This document shows positions 51,525 to 63,239 of a stretch of 64,000 bases of DNA, piece by piece; the first letter of the stretch is position 1; every line of letters begins with the position of its first letter. The stretch comes from Candidula unifasciata (Eukaryota; Mollusca; Gastropoda; Stylommatophora; Geomitridae), in assembly GCA_905116865.2 (NCBI GenBank), contig CAJHNH020002013.1:402001-466000 (forward strand), in the 5' to 3' direction. The notes beneath the pieces are model-generated. The model was given only the letters and a program-made list of their open reading frames with translations. It did not search any database and was not told where the DNA came from. The position numbers and the translations under genes were made by a program.

Positions 51525-51640
51525 AAGCATGTCACAGAAGGCAACTAATTGTGGATTTGCTGAAATCAGATGTGTTGGGCAGAAAGGCTAATATCGCAAC
51601 TTAGCTGTAAACCACAACACAACACACCAACCTACTTTTA
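51525..51640 (-). mobile_element. Dispersed repeat, family D
   Basis: 'ggcaactaattgtggatttg', 'gaaatcagatgtgttgggca' and 'tagctgtaaaccacaacaca', a well-preserved copy. Confidence 0.7.
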
Positions 51641-51824
51641 ATGGCCAACATAAATGAGGAAGAAGATACAATCAAGGACTAATACATCTGTAATTTTGCT
51701 ACTGTCGGGTCAACTGCATGAGGCCTTTGGAAGGAGAAAAAAAGGGCCAATAAAAATACTAAACATTTAATTAATTACTATCACTTGTTTTCTTTTTTCT
51801 GCTTTTCATTATCCCTACAGGGAG

Positions 51825-51925
51825 AAGTTGACTGGTGCTATAGTTTTCAGGTTGAGCTGTGACACCTTTCTGCACTATCTGTGCCTTTCGGGCCCAGCAC
51901 CTCAAACTTAAAAGTGCTTTTCTGT
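51825..51925 (+). mobile_element. Dispersed repeat, family D
   Basis: 'ttttcaggttgagctgtgac' and 'ctgtgcctttcgggcccagc', inverted relative to 51525-51640. Confidence 0.55.
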
Positions 51926-52609
51926 TAGGATGAGCTTCCTTAGTATGTGACATAAATAGGGGGTGACTGCAGTCAAGCTAATGACAGCAAGAGACAAATG
52001 TAACATAAAATGTAACTATAAAGCTGAACGGGGGAGAGAAAAAGACGTGCTTAAATATAACCCAACGTTTCCACAAAAGTCTTTATCAATGGAGTACTAA
52101 ATACAACAAATGCATTTCTGTAAGAAATACTCATACAGATTAGAGAAGACACTAGAAAAACCACTGTTTTACAAGCTAAAGCCCCATGTAACGACTGCTA
52201 CAGGGACGAAGACACACACACACACAAATGCTATAATCTTTCAGACATATTAAGTGAGGTGAACGAAAAAGACAAACTGATAGTGATGGGTGATTACAAC
52301 CCCAAAGCAGATAAAAGAAAAACACCACGGGAACACTGCATAAGAAAGACCATTCAGCGATGTGAAGATGGAATAGCAATGGCGAACTCCTACTCAACCT
52401 GTGTTCCGAACATGGACTAATAATAAAATGCTTTTTTCCAACATTGCTGTAGTCATATCAAAATTTGGTGTGAATGGAATAACACAGACCAAGCATCTCA
52501 GATTGCTTTCATTTTACTAAGGAAGACAGACAGATTACAATTATTGGACTCAAGAGCACAATCAAACACAATCACTGATACTGAACATAAACCAGTTATA
52601 GTAATAAAG

Positions 52610-52740
52610 AAAATATATATACAATCGGATATACAATCATACAGTTACTGGTACCATCGGAATTTTAACTCCGCTTGCCGCTTAAGATGGGGACGGAGTG
52701 CTTATGGGGATGTCGATTCCTTATTCAACATTGATAAGAA
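52610..52740 (+). mobile_element. Dispersed repeat, family F, inside the LINE
   Basis: 'cagttactggtaccatcgga', 'gcttaagatggggacggagt' and 'ggatgtcgattcc' match 14490-14745 inverted. It replaces the LINE sequence expected after the endonuclease end. Confidence 0.65.
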
Positions 52741-53370
52741 GAGATGCAAAACAAAAGATCAAAGCTTCCAAAATTAAAAAAAGTATGGACAGCAGATGGC
52801 CACACTTAGAAGTCTCCCTAGAAAACTGTAAATTAAAAACAGGTTAAAAATATGAGAGCAAGAGATTAATGCTACAATCCATCCACCATTTTAAAACAAC
52901 AGAGGCTGTCATCCACATCAAAGGCTAGGAGCCACTCAACCCTGAAAACATCAATTTGTGCCTAAACAGCAGCGACCAACACAAACTAAACTTTTTAACA
53001 TCAGAAGAAAAAACTGTTGCATAGAAGAGCCCTAAAAACTAAGCATCTGATTTAGATGGAATAACTACAGAAGCTACTCAACCATGTGGTCAAACTGGCA
53101 TCAAATGGCAAATAAGAATTTTCAATACAGCACGTGAAGAAAGGAAAGTGCCACTTGACTGGCAACAGGCACTGATAGCACAAATTTGGAAAAAAGAAAG
53201 GTAATACAGAAGATTGCATCGTACCTAGGTTTAGATTTAGACCAAAAGAGGAACAACACTTAGGTTTACAATTTAGTTTCAGGAAAGGAAAAGGCTGCAC
53301 AGATGCACCATTTACACTAAGACCGGTTTTGCAAGGAAACCAGTGAATATGGGGATGAACTGAATATTGT

Positions 53371-53671
53371 GTAAAGGTAAAGTCAGGAGATGTGAACCAG
53401 CGTCATTTCACACGGTTATAAACCATAAGTGCTCTGCCACCAGTACGGACAGCTGATAAGAATTGTCCGCCTGTGTCGCCGTCCGCACGTAACTAAGTAG
53501 CTACAGCGACGTTCCTCCATTTACCCCAGAGTATCGCTATGGTACCCATTTCCTAGAGGCTGGGTCCACCCCGGGAGCAGCCCGGTTTCGAACACCGACC
53601 GTGGGCTGCAGCGAGTCGCAGCTGGATTTGAAAGCGAGCTTCTTATCGACTGCGTTAACGTGGCCCCCACG
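53371..53671 (-). mobile_element. tRNA-derived SINE nested in the LINE
   Basis: The minus strand begins gggggccacgttaacgcagt (A-box part), and 'ggtgttcgaaaccgg' is the B-box region about 90 bases in. A direct repeat, gaatattgt, flanks it at 53362-53370 and 53672-53680. The host LINE frame resumes as EYCIVDQSKAFD immediately after it. The distal part resembles family I (17635-18013). Confidence 0.85.
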
Positions 53672-54269
53672 GAATATTGTATTGTAGATCAATCAAAAGC
53701 ATTTGACACAGGAGACAGAAACAAACTATGGGCTATTCTTGAGGATTATGGAATACAACGACAGTATACACATATACATACATATATATATAGACAGAAT
53801 ATCAAAAGAAACCAACTTCAAAGCATTCGATCACTTTCCAGAAGAAGCATTAGATTCATACAGAATAAAAAAACTATTATCTGTGCCTGCTCTACAATGA
53901 GGGGAATAGACTGTAAGACGATTTGAACAAGCTATGTTCAACATGCAGAAGATATAACATGTCTAACCTGTGTAAAACAAACACCTGTGAAATGAGATGA
54001 CAGAAAAAAGCCGCCAACTTAACAATCAAAGACGAAGTTAAAAATCATTTTATCAGGCAGACTGTAAACACCATGCCTCAAATTTATTGAGAAATAGAAA
54101 ATCAAACTGTTTGGTCATCTAGTAAGAATGCAGCCAGAACAACCACCAATGCAGGCGCTACAGATGGACAGATCTGAAGGGAAAGCAAGAGGTCGCCCTG
54201 GGAGAAATGGACTGATGACATTAAAAAGCTTCTATGTCAATATGAAATGACAATAGCCATTGCTGCCCA

Positions 54270-55500
54270 TCAAGCAATAGATCGCAAACTGTTTCTCCCA
54301 ATGACACTTTACGACAGAATCGGGAATTTATAAAGATGACTAAATATAAAACAAACAGTGAAAACAAATTAATATGTAATGGGCGAAATATGGACATGAC
54401 TTTATTTTGTATATAGCCCTTCATGCCCATATTTCTTCTGTTATATATTTCTTGGTTTCATGTTGGCGTTGAATGTTTTAGAGCTCTATTTTGCCTGTTG
54501 AGTTTTCTAATTGAAGTTAGTGTTGTATTTAAAGTACATTGATGAAGACTTTGCTCAAAGTGTTCGGTTGTATTTTTGCGGGTCTTTTTCTTCGTTGAGC
54601 ATTCTAGTCACACTTTATGCTGTATTTAGGATTCCTTAGTGCACTGTCAACCAAAAGTCTATTCAATGGAGGTTTGCGATCCATTTTCAAGACGGTAGCT
54701 GTTCCAAGCTGTTGACCTCCATCTGTTTGGTATTTATCTGTTTCATGACAAAAACAGGTTTGAAAATGACATGGCCGTCTACTCCATGCTTCTTCCCAAC
54801 CTGGCGGACGGGGTGTTTCTTCCTGCACGACTGACTCCTGATTATAAACATAATTTGTGGAAAATAAAAACAATACATTCATTTCAATAATATTTGTTCA
54901 GGAGTCAAATTGTCCATAAAACTGTCACCATAAAAATATCAGAAACATGCATTTTTAATATATTATTTCAAATACATTTTGGCACAGAAAAACACTATAC
55001 TGCTAAATGAATTCATATTATTTTATTTTTGTAATGCCAACATGTTTCTGACATTCCAAAACTATTTAGACATATCTTCATCTAAAAAGTTTATCCAAAA
55101 TACCTTCATCTAAATAGTTTTACTATTATAACATTTTTAATTTTAATTCTTTTCTTTTATTTCATATTATTACTTTATTCTGTCTCTTATCAGTATCATT
55201 TATGATTCATTAAAATTTGCATTTCTTTTATTCCTACTATTATATTATATATTAACAATATATTAAAAAAGTTTTTTTGACTATATACTTTTTAGCCGTT
55301 GTTTATTTTATTTCATTCACTTCACATCACATTTTTTAAAACGTTGCTCACGTCACTCTTTTGAGATCGAAACACTCTCCTCTTTATTATATCTGTGTAG
55401 TTCCTTTCATGTTTGACAAAGGCTGAAACGTTATCTATGTTGTTTTGTGCACGTTTATCTGCTTCCCTATTTCGTTAAACTTTTTAGTTACATCCATGAA
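54270..55500. other. AT-rich unique sequence
   Basis: No gene or element recognised. Frames of 69-92 codons on the minus strand (54221-54430, 54604-54882) lack domains. The LINE 3' UTR may extend into the first part. Confidence 0.35.
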
Positions 55501-55519
55501 GCAAAGCATGTCATCCTAA

Positions 55520-55660
55520 CAGGCATCTGTCACTGGTGCCTTTCCAGATTACAGGATCATTTTGTGCTACAGGGAGGCATAGGAATTATTGTTCATGACC
55601 AGCTTGACCCATTTGCATAAAGAACAATCTGCCACAATTGGAGCATGGGATGTCAGGATT
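55520..55660 (+). mobile_element. Dispersed repeat, family B
   Basis: 'tttccagattacaggatcat', 'tgtgctacagggaggcatag' and 'ataaagaacaatctgccaca' align with 43420-43560. Confidence 0.6.
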
Positions 55661-55883
55661 ACTACTGCTACTGTAAGCATTTTCTTTCTTTCGTTTGCTT
55701 GAAATATATTATCTATATCTGCAATGTTGTCTCTAGTATGAAATTCACTGACTTTTGTAATTCACTCAGCGACTCGTAAAGTTTGGCTTGCATCGATGTT
55801 TCTCTTGGCCAAAGTTTTGCCTTGTTATGTAGTATTCGGGACAGTCTTGGAGGACGTGATTTGTATGCATTTAATTTACTCCT

Positions 55884-56104
55884 AAGATGGCGGCAGCAAA
55901 ATATCCTAACGAGCCTCAGTCACGTGTCAATTACACACTTCCGGCGGTTTTCCGGCGATTACTGCCACGAGTCCCCTACTCATGGTGGTGGTCGCCGGAA
56001 AACCGCAAATTAAGGCCCCGGAAGTGCACAATTGACATGTGACTGAGACTCGTTAGGATATTTTGCTGCCGCAATCTTTTGTGCCCATTATTCAGAGGAT
56101 AGCC
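55884..56104. mobile_element. Foldback MITE, family M, short variant
   Basis: 'gcggcagcaaaatatcctaa', 'cgagcctcagtcacgtgtca' and 'ccggcggttttccggcgatt' pair with the inverted right half, 'cggaaaaccgcaaatta...gaggatagcc'. It lacks the left terminal 30 bases or so and the central part of the 412-bp form, so no target duplication is visible. Confidence 0.75.
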
Positions 56105-56400
56105 TATTTTTAATATGCCTCTTATTTAAATAGACTGTGCACAATAGGCTGCATAATTATGTTCTCTGGCCATTATCATCATGCTATCTTTTTCGCCACC
56201 CGCACTACTTTATTTCTCATGTCAACATCAGTTCTTTTATTCTGTTTATAGTTTATAGCTCTTTCTTGAAGTAAATGAAATGTGAATATCACTGTCAATT
56301 TCTGTTATGACCATTCTTTTTTCTTCCCCAATATATTATTACTATCATCATAATCTTCACCACATTATATACTTAACTATTTTTTGCCATTATCATGTTT

Positions 56401-57060
56401 GTTAACTAGGCTGCTGATGATAAACAAGACAAAGTCAGACCAGGCTACATGGCAAATGTCGGCTATCCTCTGAATAACAGTCCTAAATTATCGAGTCGGA
56501 AAATATACCTTAACAGGGCCTCAGTCACGTGTCGCACATCCAGGGGCTATAACGCCACCGCCGAATTGCAAACTTCCGCCACCGCCGAGAGTATCCCCCA
56601 CGCTGCGTGGATTGGGGCTAAACTAGATGGCTAGGACTCACTAGTAAATAAAATTAAAGAAGCTGCAGAAGATGCTGTAGCTGCTGCTCCTGAGTCTCAG
56701 CCATCTAGTTTAGCCTCAATCCACGCGGCGTGGGGGATACTCTCAGCTGTGGCGGAAGTCGCCAGAAGCGCACAATTTAAGACGACGGAAGTGCGCAATT
56801 GACACGTGACTGAGGCCCTGTTAGGGTATATTTTCCGGCTCGATAATTTTGGACCCTTATTCGGAGGACAGCCCAAATGTCTATCCACAGAGGGGTAGCA
56901 GCTCTCAAGGCTTCAAGCAAAAAGGCAGCTGAATAGTGCAGGCAGGCTCAGGGCCTTTACCTACAGACACTGTTCTCTGCCCTCACTGTCCTAAATCCTT
57001 CTGAGCCCGTATTGGGCTTAAAAGTCACCTCCGGACTCACAGAACTCAACTATAGTTTCA
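56401..57060 (+). pseudogene. LINE 3' end with zinc-finger-like motif, split by a MITE
   Basis: The frame KSDQATWQM runs up to 56460 and resumes after the MITE as SIHRGVAALKASSKKAAE. Further on it reads VLCPHCPKSF-stop-ARIGLKSHLRTH, a C2H2-like finger equivalent to those at 10970 and 16510. With the MITE and one target copy removed, the frame is continuous across the junction. Confidence 0.8.
56461..56873. mobile_element. Foldback MITE, family M (413 bp)
   Basis: Inverted halves as in the 39538-39949 copy. Ends GGCTATCCTCTGAATAAC and, inverted, GGCTGTCCTCCGAATAAG. The perfect 8-bp duplication caaatgtc lies at 56453-56460 and 56874-56881. It shares the central 'ctagatggctaggactcact...gagtctcagccatctag' hairpin. 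Confidence 0.9.
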
Positions 57061-57064
57061 TGAT

Positions 57065-58615
57065 GGATGAAAGAAGGAGTGGTCCTCATCACTTGTGTGG
57101 TGATGAACAAACAACAAACATTCAAGTCAGTAAAATCAGTCTTCATAATGAAAATCAACTGTTGTTGGCTCAGTTGCAATTATCATTACTTCTACCTTTT
57201 CTGACTTAAAAATAAATAATGGTTTCAAGAAGCAAGAGTTAAGCTACTAAAGGTAAAGCGTAAAGCCAGATTAAAAACAATTTTGGGGTCAAAAGATTAG
57301 GTTTAAGGTTAAAAAATCAGACTCATCAGTTTTAAACTACAACTGAACAGTAGCAGTAAAATCTAAGAAACACTGGGTAAGGTTAAGGAGAAAGTAATCA
57401 AATCAGAGTATAATTATTTAAAAAAAAGCAAGCTTTTTTTAGCGTTTAAGTTTCAATTAATGACAGTATCATGATGATACAGTAAAAAGTGAATTGAATC
57501 AACTACTTTAACTTTAAGTAGTAAGTAGTACTTCAACTTTAATTTTAAATTCATCTCTGTTTAGAGTGGGCGTAGCGACTTGTGAGGCATTGTTGTTAGA
57601 TTACATTTGTCAAGATCTTTGAATCTAACTGTGATGGTCGCAAATATAAGGAGAGAAAAACTTTCGAAAATGTTAGTAGAACACCTAACGACTACATCGC
57701 TATGTGTTGTACATATCACTGTACTACAGTACTAACTACTATGGGAGGGAGACTCAGTTCTCGTAGATTTTCTCATTCGACCATTTCCTGAACTTTCACA
57801 CTAATCACACAACCGTGACTCAACAAGGTGAACAACACTTGGTTTTATCCCTGACAGTGAATTACTATTAACTTTTATTACCAAAGAATATAATTACTGT
57901 TTGAAACGAACAGGTGTAATTATCCCAACATCAAGCAGTCTCCTGAAATAAATGTCGGGAAATCTCCGAGGCCCTTTCCACAGACATTTCAGAGTCAGAC
58001 CCTGTTGTTCGCCTTCGTCCTCTCACCGTCTTAGATCCGGCTGAACAGACGACTGTCTGGGAATCCATTTTAGACAGGTTAATGATGCTATATCTGACTG
58101 TCTACGCTTAATGTTTTGAGTATATTATTAAATAAACAAACCGAGGCAACTGAGGAATATTCTTACCCAAAACAAAGCCACGAGATAAATAAAAATATCC
58201 AAACCTATCTATTTTTACTGTCCAGTAAAATGGAGGCAGAACCCGGTGTAACTGGGGCTGAGCTATTTTGGGAAGAGGAAATTACTGCAGTATTTTTAGT
58301 TCCGATGCAACGTTGATATTTATGCGCGTACAATATATTTTCTGTATACTGGCAGAAGTGAGAGCATATAAAACTTAGTAATATTCTGCTAAAGTTTAAT
58401 TTGTATAATTATGTTCAATAAATTTCAAGAGAATGTTGATATTTAATTAAGGTTTTGCGTATATTTTGCCGCACTACTTTGTGACGTCTTATGGTCGCCG
58501 TCCATGATAGGATTTATTAAAACGTATTTATTTATATATTGTAGATTTTCGTCGGGGGAGACATCGTGGTTGGTCTCAGGTTTCATTGCCACTTCTAGGG
58601 AAATTTATTAATTAT
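57065..58615. other. Unique sequence upstream of Mef2, no supported gene
   Basis: About 1.5 kb without repeats or convincing exons. Could include Mef2 upstream or 5' UTR sequence, but nothing in it shows this. Confidence 0.35.
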
Positions 58616-59056
58616 TTATGAACAATATAAACATGAGGGGGGTAGAATGCTTGCCTGCTGGTCGAAGGAAATCCACTTTTGTGGTGGGGATAAAATTAAA
58701 AACAGGCACACCTGTGACCTGGGAAACAAAAATGACCACATAAGAATAAGACTGCAGTGTCCAGTGTTGCCACTTTTCTTTGACAAAAAATATCCAAAAC
58801 GGTGTCAAAAGATATCTAAAAAGATCTAAACCTGCATGGAAAAGATGTAGAAAAAACATCCAAATTGAAAAAGTCAAAAATTACATAGCTTTTGTTATGA
58901 CTTACCCTACATAATCATGTCCTCACCTTCACTGATGTCTGCCTCACAAGATCCACAGGATAAACTTAGCTTGGATAATGAAGTTGAAGCTTCAGATCCA
59001 AAATGACCCTGGTATGCTTTAGCTGTTCAAAATTCTTTATAAGTGAAACAGTAGGC

Positions 59057-60567
59057 TTATTTCCCTAGTCTCATCAGGCCGAATTTTAATGGCACGATAG
59101 CATTTAAGAGGTCAAATTTCATCCTGTTTCTTAGGTTAGACTTGATATAATTCCTAGCACTGAAAACTCTTTCTACGTCAGCATTTGAGTGGGGTAGTAT
59201 CATGGCAGACATGGCACTGTTAAAGAGCTTACTGAATGGACTGTTTGATGAGGCATCTTTAAATTGTCTCACTTCACTCCAAAAAGCTTTAGTTTCTGTT
59301 TTGTTTGTCCATTCAGCTAACATTTTTTTTGGTTAACTGATATTCTGCTTCCACGACACTATTATCAGCAGCCCCTAAAAATTTCATAACTTTACAATAT
59401 TTAGGTATGTCCTTTATTGGCTGAAGTATTTTGCTCACATAAAAAAGTGAAATATTTTTCAAAACATCTAGATTTTCAGGCAGTCTCTGCTTCAGTTGCT
59501 TGAATAATGAGATAAGGAAATCTTGACAGCGTTTTCCTAAGTTGTTCTCTTCATTCTCTTTAACAGTCCTTTTGTTTTTAAATCATCCATTTTTGATTCG
59601 ATCTAATATCCAATGTGTGGCTTAGGAGCCAAATAGCTCTCTATAGTGCAAGTGAGCAAATCAGCTTCAGAAGTTGGCAACACCAGTCTTTTACCAACTG
59701 AGTGAAATAGCAAAGTGAGATCATCAAGTAATTTAACTTTATCAACATGTTTATATTTGAACAGTTTATTAACTGTGTGCACTTCCATTAAAATAGGTTA
59801 TAAAACGAGAATGAATGACAATTTTTTTTCATCACTGTACATACCATATAGTATTTCAGCTGTGTAGCACTTTTCACTTTGTCTTGTTATTTCAAAGTGT
59901 GTCTTCAACTTCAACCATTGCTTCATAATTCTTTCAACAGCTGGTTAAATTGATAACCATCTAGTTTTGCAACTGACAGAATTTTCGGTGGTGTGGAACC
60001 ATCATTCAAGGCTGTATATGATGTATTGTATTGCTGTTGTCTGACAAATGATTTGGAAAACCAGTAAAGTGTTTCAGCAATAATGTATTCCAAATTCCTT
60101 GGTAAATATTTAGATGAAGCATGTAATAATGCTAGCTGCAATGAATGACGAATACATTTTATAAGTATTAACGATGGGATAGCTTCCTTCAATTTGGCAT
60201 AAACGCCATTGTTTATACCAACCATCACTGAGGCATTATCAGTACCAATTACAGCCAAATTCTTCAAGCCTAACTGTTTGCTGATTAAAAGGCCCTTCAG
60301 TTCCTAAACTATACTTTCTACATCACACTTTTCAAATTGAACTAGTCCAAGATTTTTTTACAAATCGATCAAATGGTCACAGTTTGAAATTGCGCAGTGA
60401 CAAATTAAAAACATTGCGACGGATACTTTAACTTTTAATGATTCATTTATCAGTATAGTTCTGAAAACAGATGTCAGCGGTGTAATATCTTTAAATGAAA
60501 CTGCAGTTTTATGCTTTTTTAGTCTCTGCATGACTCTTTGATTTTTGCATTTTCGCTTTAATTTCAC
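59057..60567 (-). pseudogene. hAT transposase pseudogene
   Basis: Minus-strand pieces. 60567-60358: VAMFLICHCAISNCDHLIDL (N-terminal, before the catalytic fold). 60350-59923: LVQFEKCDVESIV, a stop, then AVIGTDNASVMVG (second catalytic Asp region), KCIRHSLQLALLHAS and LVKQ/NQLLKEL. 59788-59603: DKVKLLDDLTLLFHSVGKRL with LAPKPHIGY. 59323-59057: LPHSNADVERVFSARNYIKS then NLRNRMKFDLL, the C-terminal hAT dimerisation domain. Several stops and frameshifts. The segment holding the first catalytic Asp (around V-D-E-(S/T)-T-D) is absent between HLIDL and LVQFEKC, so it cannot encode an active enzyme. Similar to the ZMYM/ZNF862-type hAT relatives (inference). Confidence 0.88.
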
Positions 60568-60576
60568 TTTAATTTC

Positions 60577-61904
60577 CTAAAAAAGGTGATTTATCCGATT
60601 GTAACAACTGGAGAGGCATCACCCTGCTTTCGATACAAGGGAAACTATTTTGTAGTATGCTACTAGAAAGATTGAAAAAATCCATAGATGAAAGATTAAG
60701 GGAAGAACAAGCCGGTTTTAGATCCAAGCGGTCATGCATAGACCACATCTTTACTCTTAGAATAATTGTCGAAGATGCTACAGAATTCCAGTCGAAATTA
60801 TTGATCAACTTTGTCGACTTTCAAAAAGCCTTCGACAGTATCCATCGTCCAACACTCTGGAAATTGCTTAACATCTATGGTTTCCCCATCAAATATATCA
60901 ACATCATAAAATCTTTTTATAATGAAACACGATGCTGTGTAAGAACTGATTCCGGCAATTCTGACTGGTTCCCGGTGGAAACAGGAGTGAAGCAAGGCTG
61001 TGTCCTATCGCCGATGCTTTTTGGTATAGCAATCGACTGGGTCATGCGCAAGTGCATAAATAACGCAAATTTAGGCATTACATGGGTTGACAAAATTCTG
61101 GAAGACCTAGACTTCGCCGACGACATAGCACTCCTGAGTTCAGAACACACAGACGCCCAAGAAAAAATCAATCGACTCCAGAATTTCTCAGAACAAATTG
61201 GACTCCAAATTAACACCGCAAAAACCAAAATTCTAGACTTTACCAACAGTTCAGTTGATATCACGCTGAACAACAACAGCCTTGAAAAAGTCAACAGTTT
61301 CACTTATCTAGGAAGCAAGATGTCATCTACAGGAGATACCGCACCAGAAATATCATTTAGAATAGCACTGGCATCTAGTGCCTTCAATAAACTGTCTAAC
61401 ATCTGGAAATCAAAGACACTTAGCAAACACACAAAACTCAAGATCTTCAATTCTTGTGTGATTCCAGTACTAACCTATGGATGCGAGAGCTGGAAATCAA
61501 CGAAAACTCTAGACACAAAATTAGACAGTTTTGAAAATAAATTCCTTAGAAGAATACTAAATTTCAAATGGTCAGATTTCCGAACCAATACACAAATAAG
61601 GCAAGAATCCAGGCAAGAGTATGTGTCTAATTTTATACGAAAACGCCGCTGGAACTATGTCGGCCACGCCCTTAGAATGGATAAATCAAGACTTCCTTAC
61701 CAAGCCCTCATTTGGACACCACAGGGAAAAAGATCTCGTGGAAGACCAAGGGAAACCCTACGTAGAACTATCATCAGGGAAGGCTCGCTCATGGGCCACT
61801 CAAACATCCAAGACCTACAACGGATTGCAACGGACCGCCGTGCATGGAGAGTCGCGACCTCTGCCCTATGTGCCGCACTCGACACAAGAGGAAAGACTAA
61901 CTAA
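60577..61904 (+). CDS. LINE reverse transcriptase, intact open frame (5'-truncated)
   Basis: Open from about 60577 (K-K-G-D-L-S-D-C-N-N-W-R-G-I-T-L-L, motif 1) to the stop TAA at 61902-61904. The first methionine is at 60657, giving 415 residues from there. Motifs from that Met: EEQAGFRSKRSCIDHI 16-31, NFVDFQKAFDS 51-61 (first Asp of motif A), GVKQGCVLSPMLFGI 110-124 (motif B) and LDFADDIALLS 151-161 (catalytic F-A-D-D). The C-terminus has VLTYGCESW, RRWNYVGHALRMDKSRLP and GKRSRGRPRETLRRT, as in RTE/CR1-like LINEs. The endonuclease is missing, and the copy starts abruptly within the hAT. The 3' boundary is not resolved (before about 62000). No start-codon context implies expression. Confidence 0.9.
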
Positions 61905-62459
61905 GTGCTTACAACAAGCTTTGGTCATATCCCCAGTTTTTAATTTTGTCATCATTCAACCACTATTTCCAAATTTTTTGCTCATACTTTACTTTTTGGC
62001 ATGTTGAAAGGTTTTTTCAAAGTGAAAGCCACATAAGAAGGTGAGCAATTATTTTTTTTTTTTTTCACATGAAAAAGAAACACAAAGTCAGCACAGTGAG
62101 GATACGGTTGAAACAAAGTTAGTATGATTTACGCGCGTTTTTATTAATCAGTACTGGGGCTGCCAGATATTTGTGCGTTGATCCCAGTGAGACTTCAAAG
62201 TTCAAGAAATGGCAGTTGTCACAATGTACGTGCCAGAGCAAAACAAAAATATTATAGTAAATATTTTACACAGTAATTATTAAATTGACAATGAAAGAAA
62301 AAAAAATCTATAAAATATCTAACATATGAAAAGCCTCTAAAAAAAATTTTTACGATCTAAACGTCAAAAACAGTATTTAAATGCAAAAAAAAAAAAAGAT
62401 CTAAATATGGATATAAAAGATCCAAAGTGGCAACACTGGCAGTGTCCCCTGACGCAAAC

Positions 62460-63235
62460 CGGGAAAGCTATCTCGGACAACAAATGCCCGCAGAAGCCGT
62501 GTTAGCCGAAAAAGTGCAACTATCACAGCCATGCTGTCAACTGGCACAACGCAATTACATCTTTAGATAAACGCGGAAGAATAAATAATATTGACATGGG
62601 CTTCCAGGTCGACTGGCCTTAAATGGGTACCCGGAAATGTTGCAGGACGTTGCCTTGATCGACCATATCACCAATTAAATGAAATGCAAGCATCCTTACC
62701 AATGAAGGACCGCTGGTTGTAAAAAAAACTGGCGTAGCCGCTGTGGTTAGCCTAATTATAATTTCTTTGCGTGTTGAACATAGAAGGTATCTGGGATTTG
62801 TCCTGTTGGTCTGCCATTCAGATTGGGATTGTTGTAATTATAACGAACACTCAGAAACTCGAAACTGGCATGTTTCGCGTATAGTGGCTTGCATAGCGTA
62901 ATATGACTTAGATAATGAGCATATCAGGGATGTCCAGGCTACGTGGGTGTGCAGAGAAATTAACAGGCTGGGAGATTGGCTGATGGTGCTCCTCTGGGCG
63001 TCGAGCTACTCATGACAAGGTTGATGCGGTGACGGCTCTCTGGGATCAGGTGGACACTGCAATAGAGAAATTTTGTATACCTAGAAAAAGGATTCAGCGG
63101 AGTGTGAATAGAGGTCCAGGACGATATTCAACGCTAACGGAAAAAATGTAATCGGAATTTTAGTCAGGTTACATTTGGCACAATTAGCATGGGGACCGTT
63201 CGTTGACGACTGAAGAAGGAAAAGGAGTTTAGGTT
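62460..63235. other. Unique sequence without a gene
   Basis: No open frame above about 70 codons and no repeat recognised. Confidence 0.4.
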
Positions 63236-63239
63236 TAGG

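Larger units (their letters stand above)
52200..54260 (+). pseudogene. Decayed LINE (endonuclease to reverse transcriptase)
   Basis: Fragments in order on the plus strand. GDYNPKADKRK (endonuclease G-D-x-N motif, about 52285). NGELLLNLCSEHGLII (about 52378) in a shifted frame. DSRAQSNTITDTEHKPV (the endonuclease S-D-H site degraded to T-E-H, about 52547). VDQSKAFDTGDRNKLWAIL (53680-53740, the reverse-transcriptase V-D-x-x-K-A-F-D motif). FGHLVRMQPEQPPMQALQ with GKARGRPGRN near 54110. Many stops. Interrupted by a family F copy and by a SINE. The motif style suggests the RTE group (inference). Confidence 0.8.
58762..62438 (-). mobile_element. hAT-superfamily DNA transposon (3.68 kb) with nested LINE
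   Basis: Perfect 15-bp terminal inverted repeats CAGTGTTGCCACTTT at 58762-58776 and, inverted, at 62424-62438. The perfect 8-bp duplication gcagtgtc lies at 58754-58761 and 62439-62446. Subterminal 'agatctaaa' motifs occur near both ends (58820s, 62350s, 62390s). The interior carries broken transposase pieces on the minus strand. A LINE occupies about 60577 to at least 61904. The element without the LINE would be about 2.2 kb. Confidence 0.93.
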
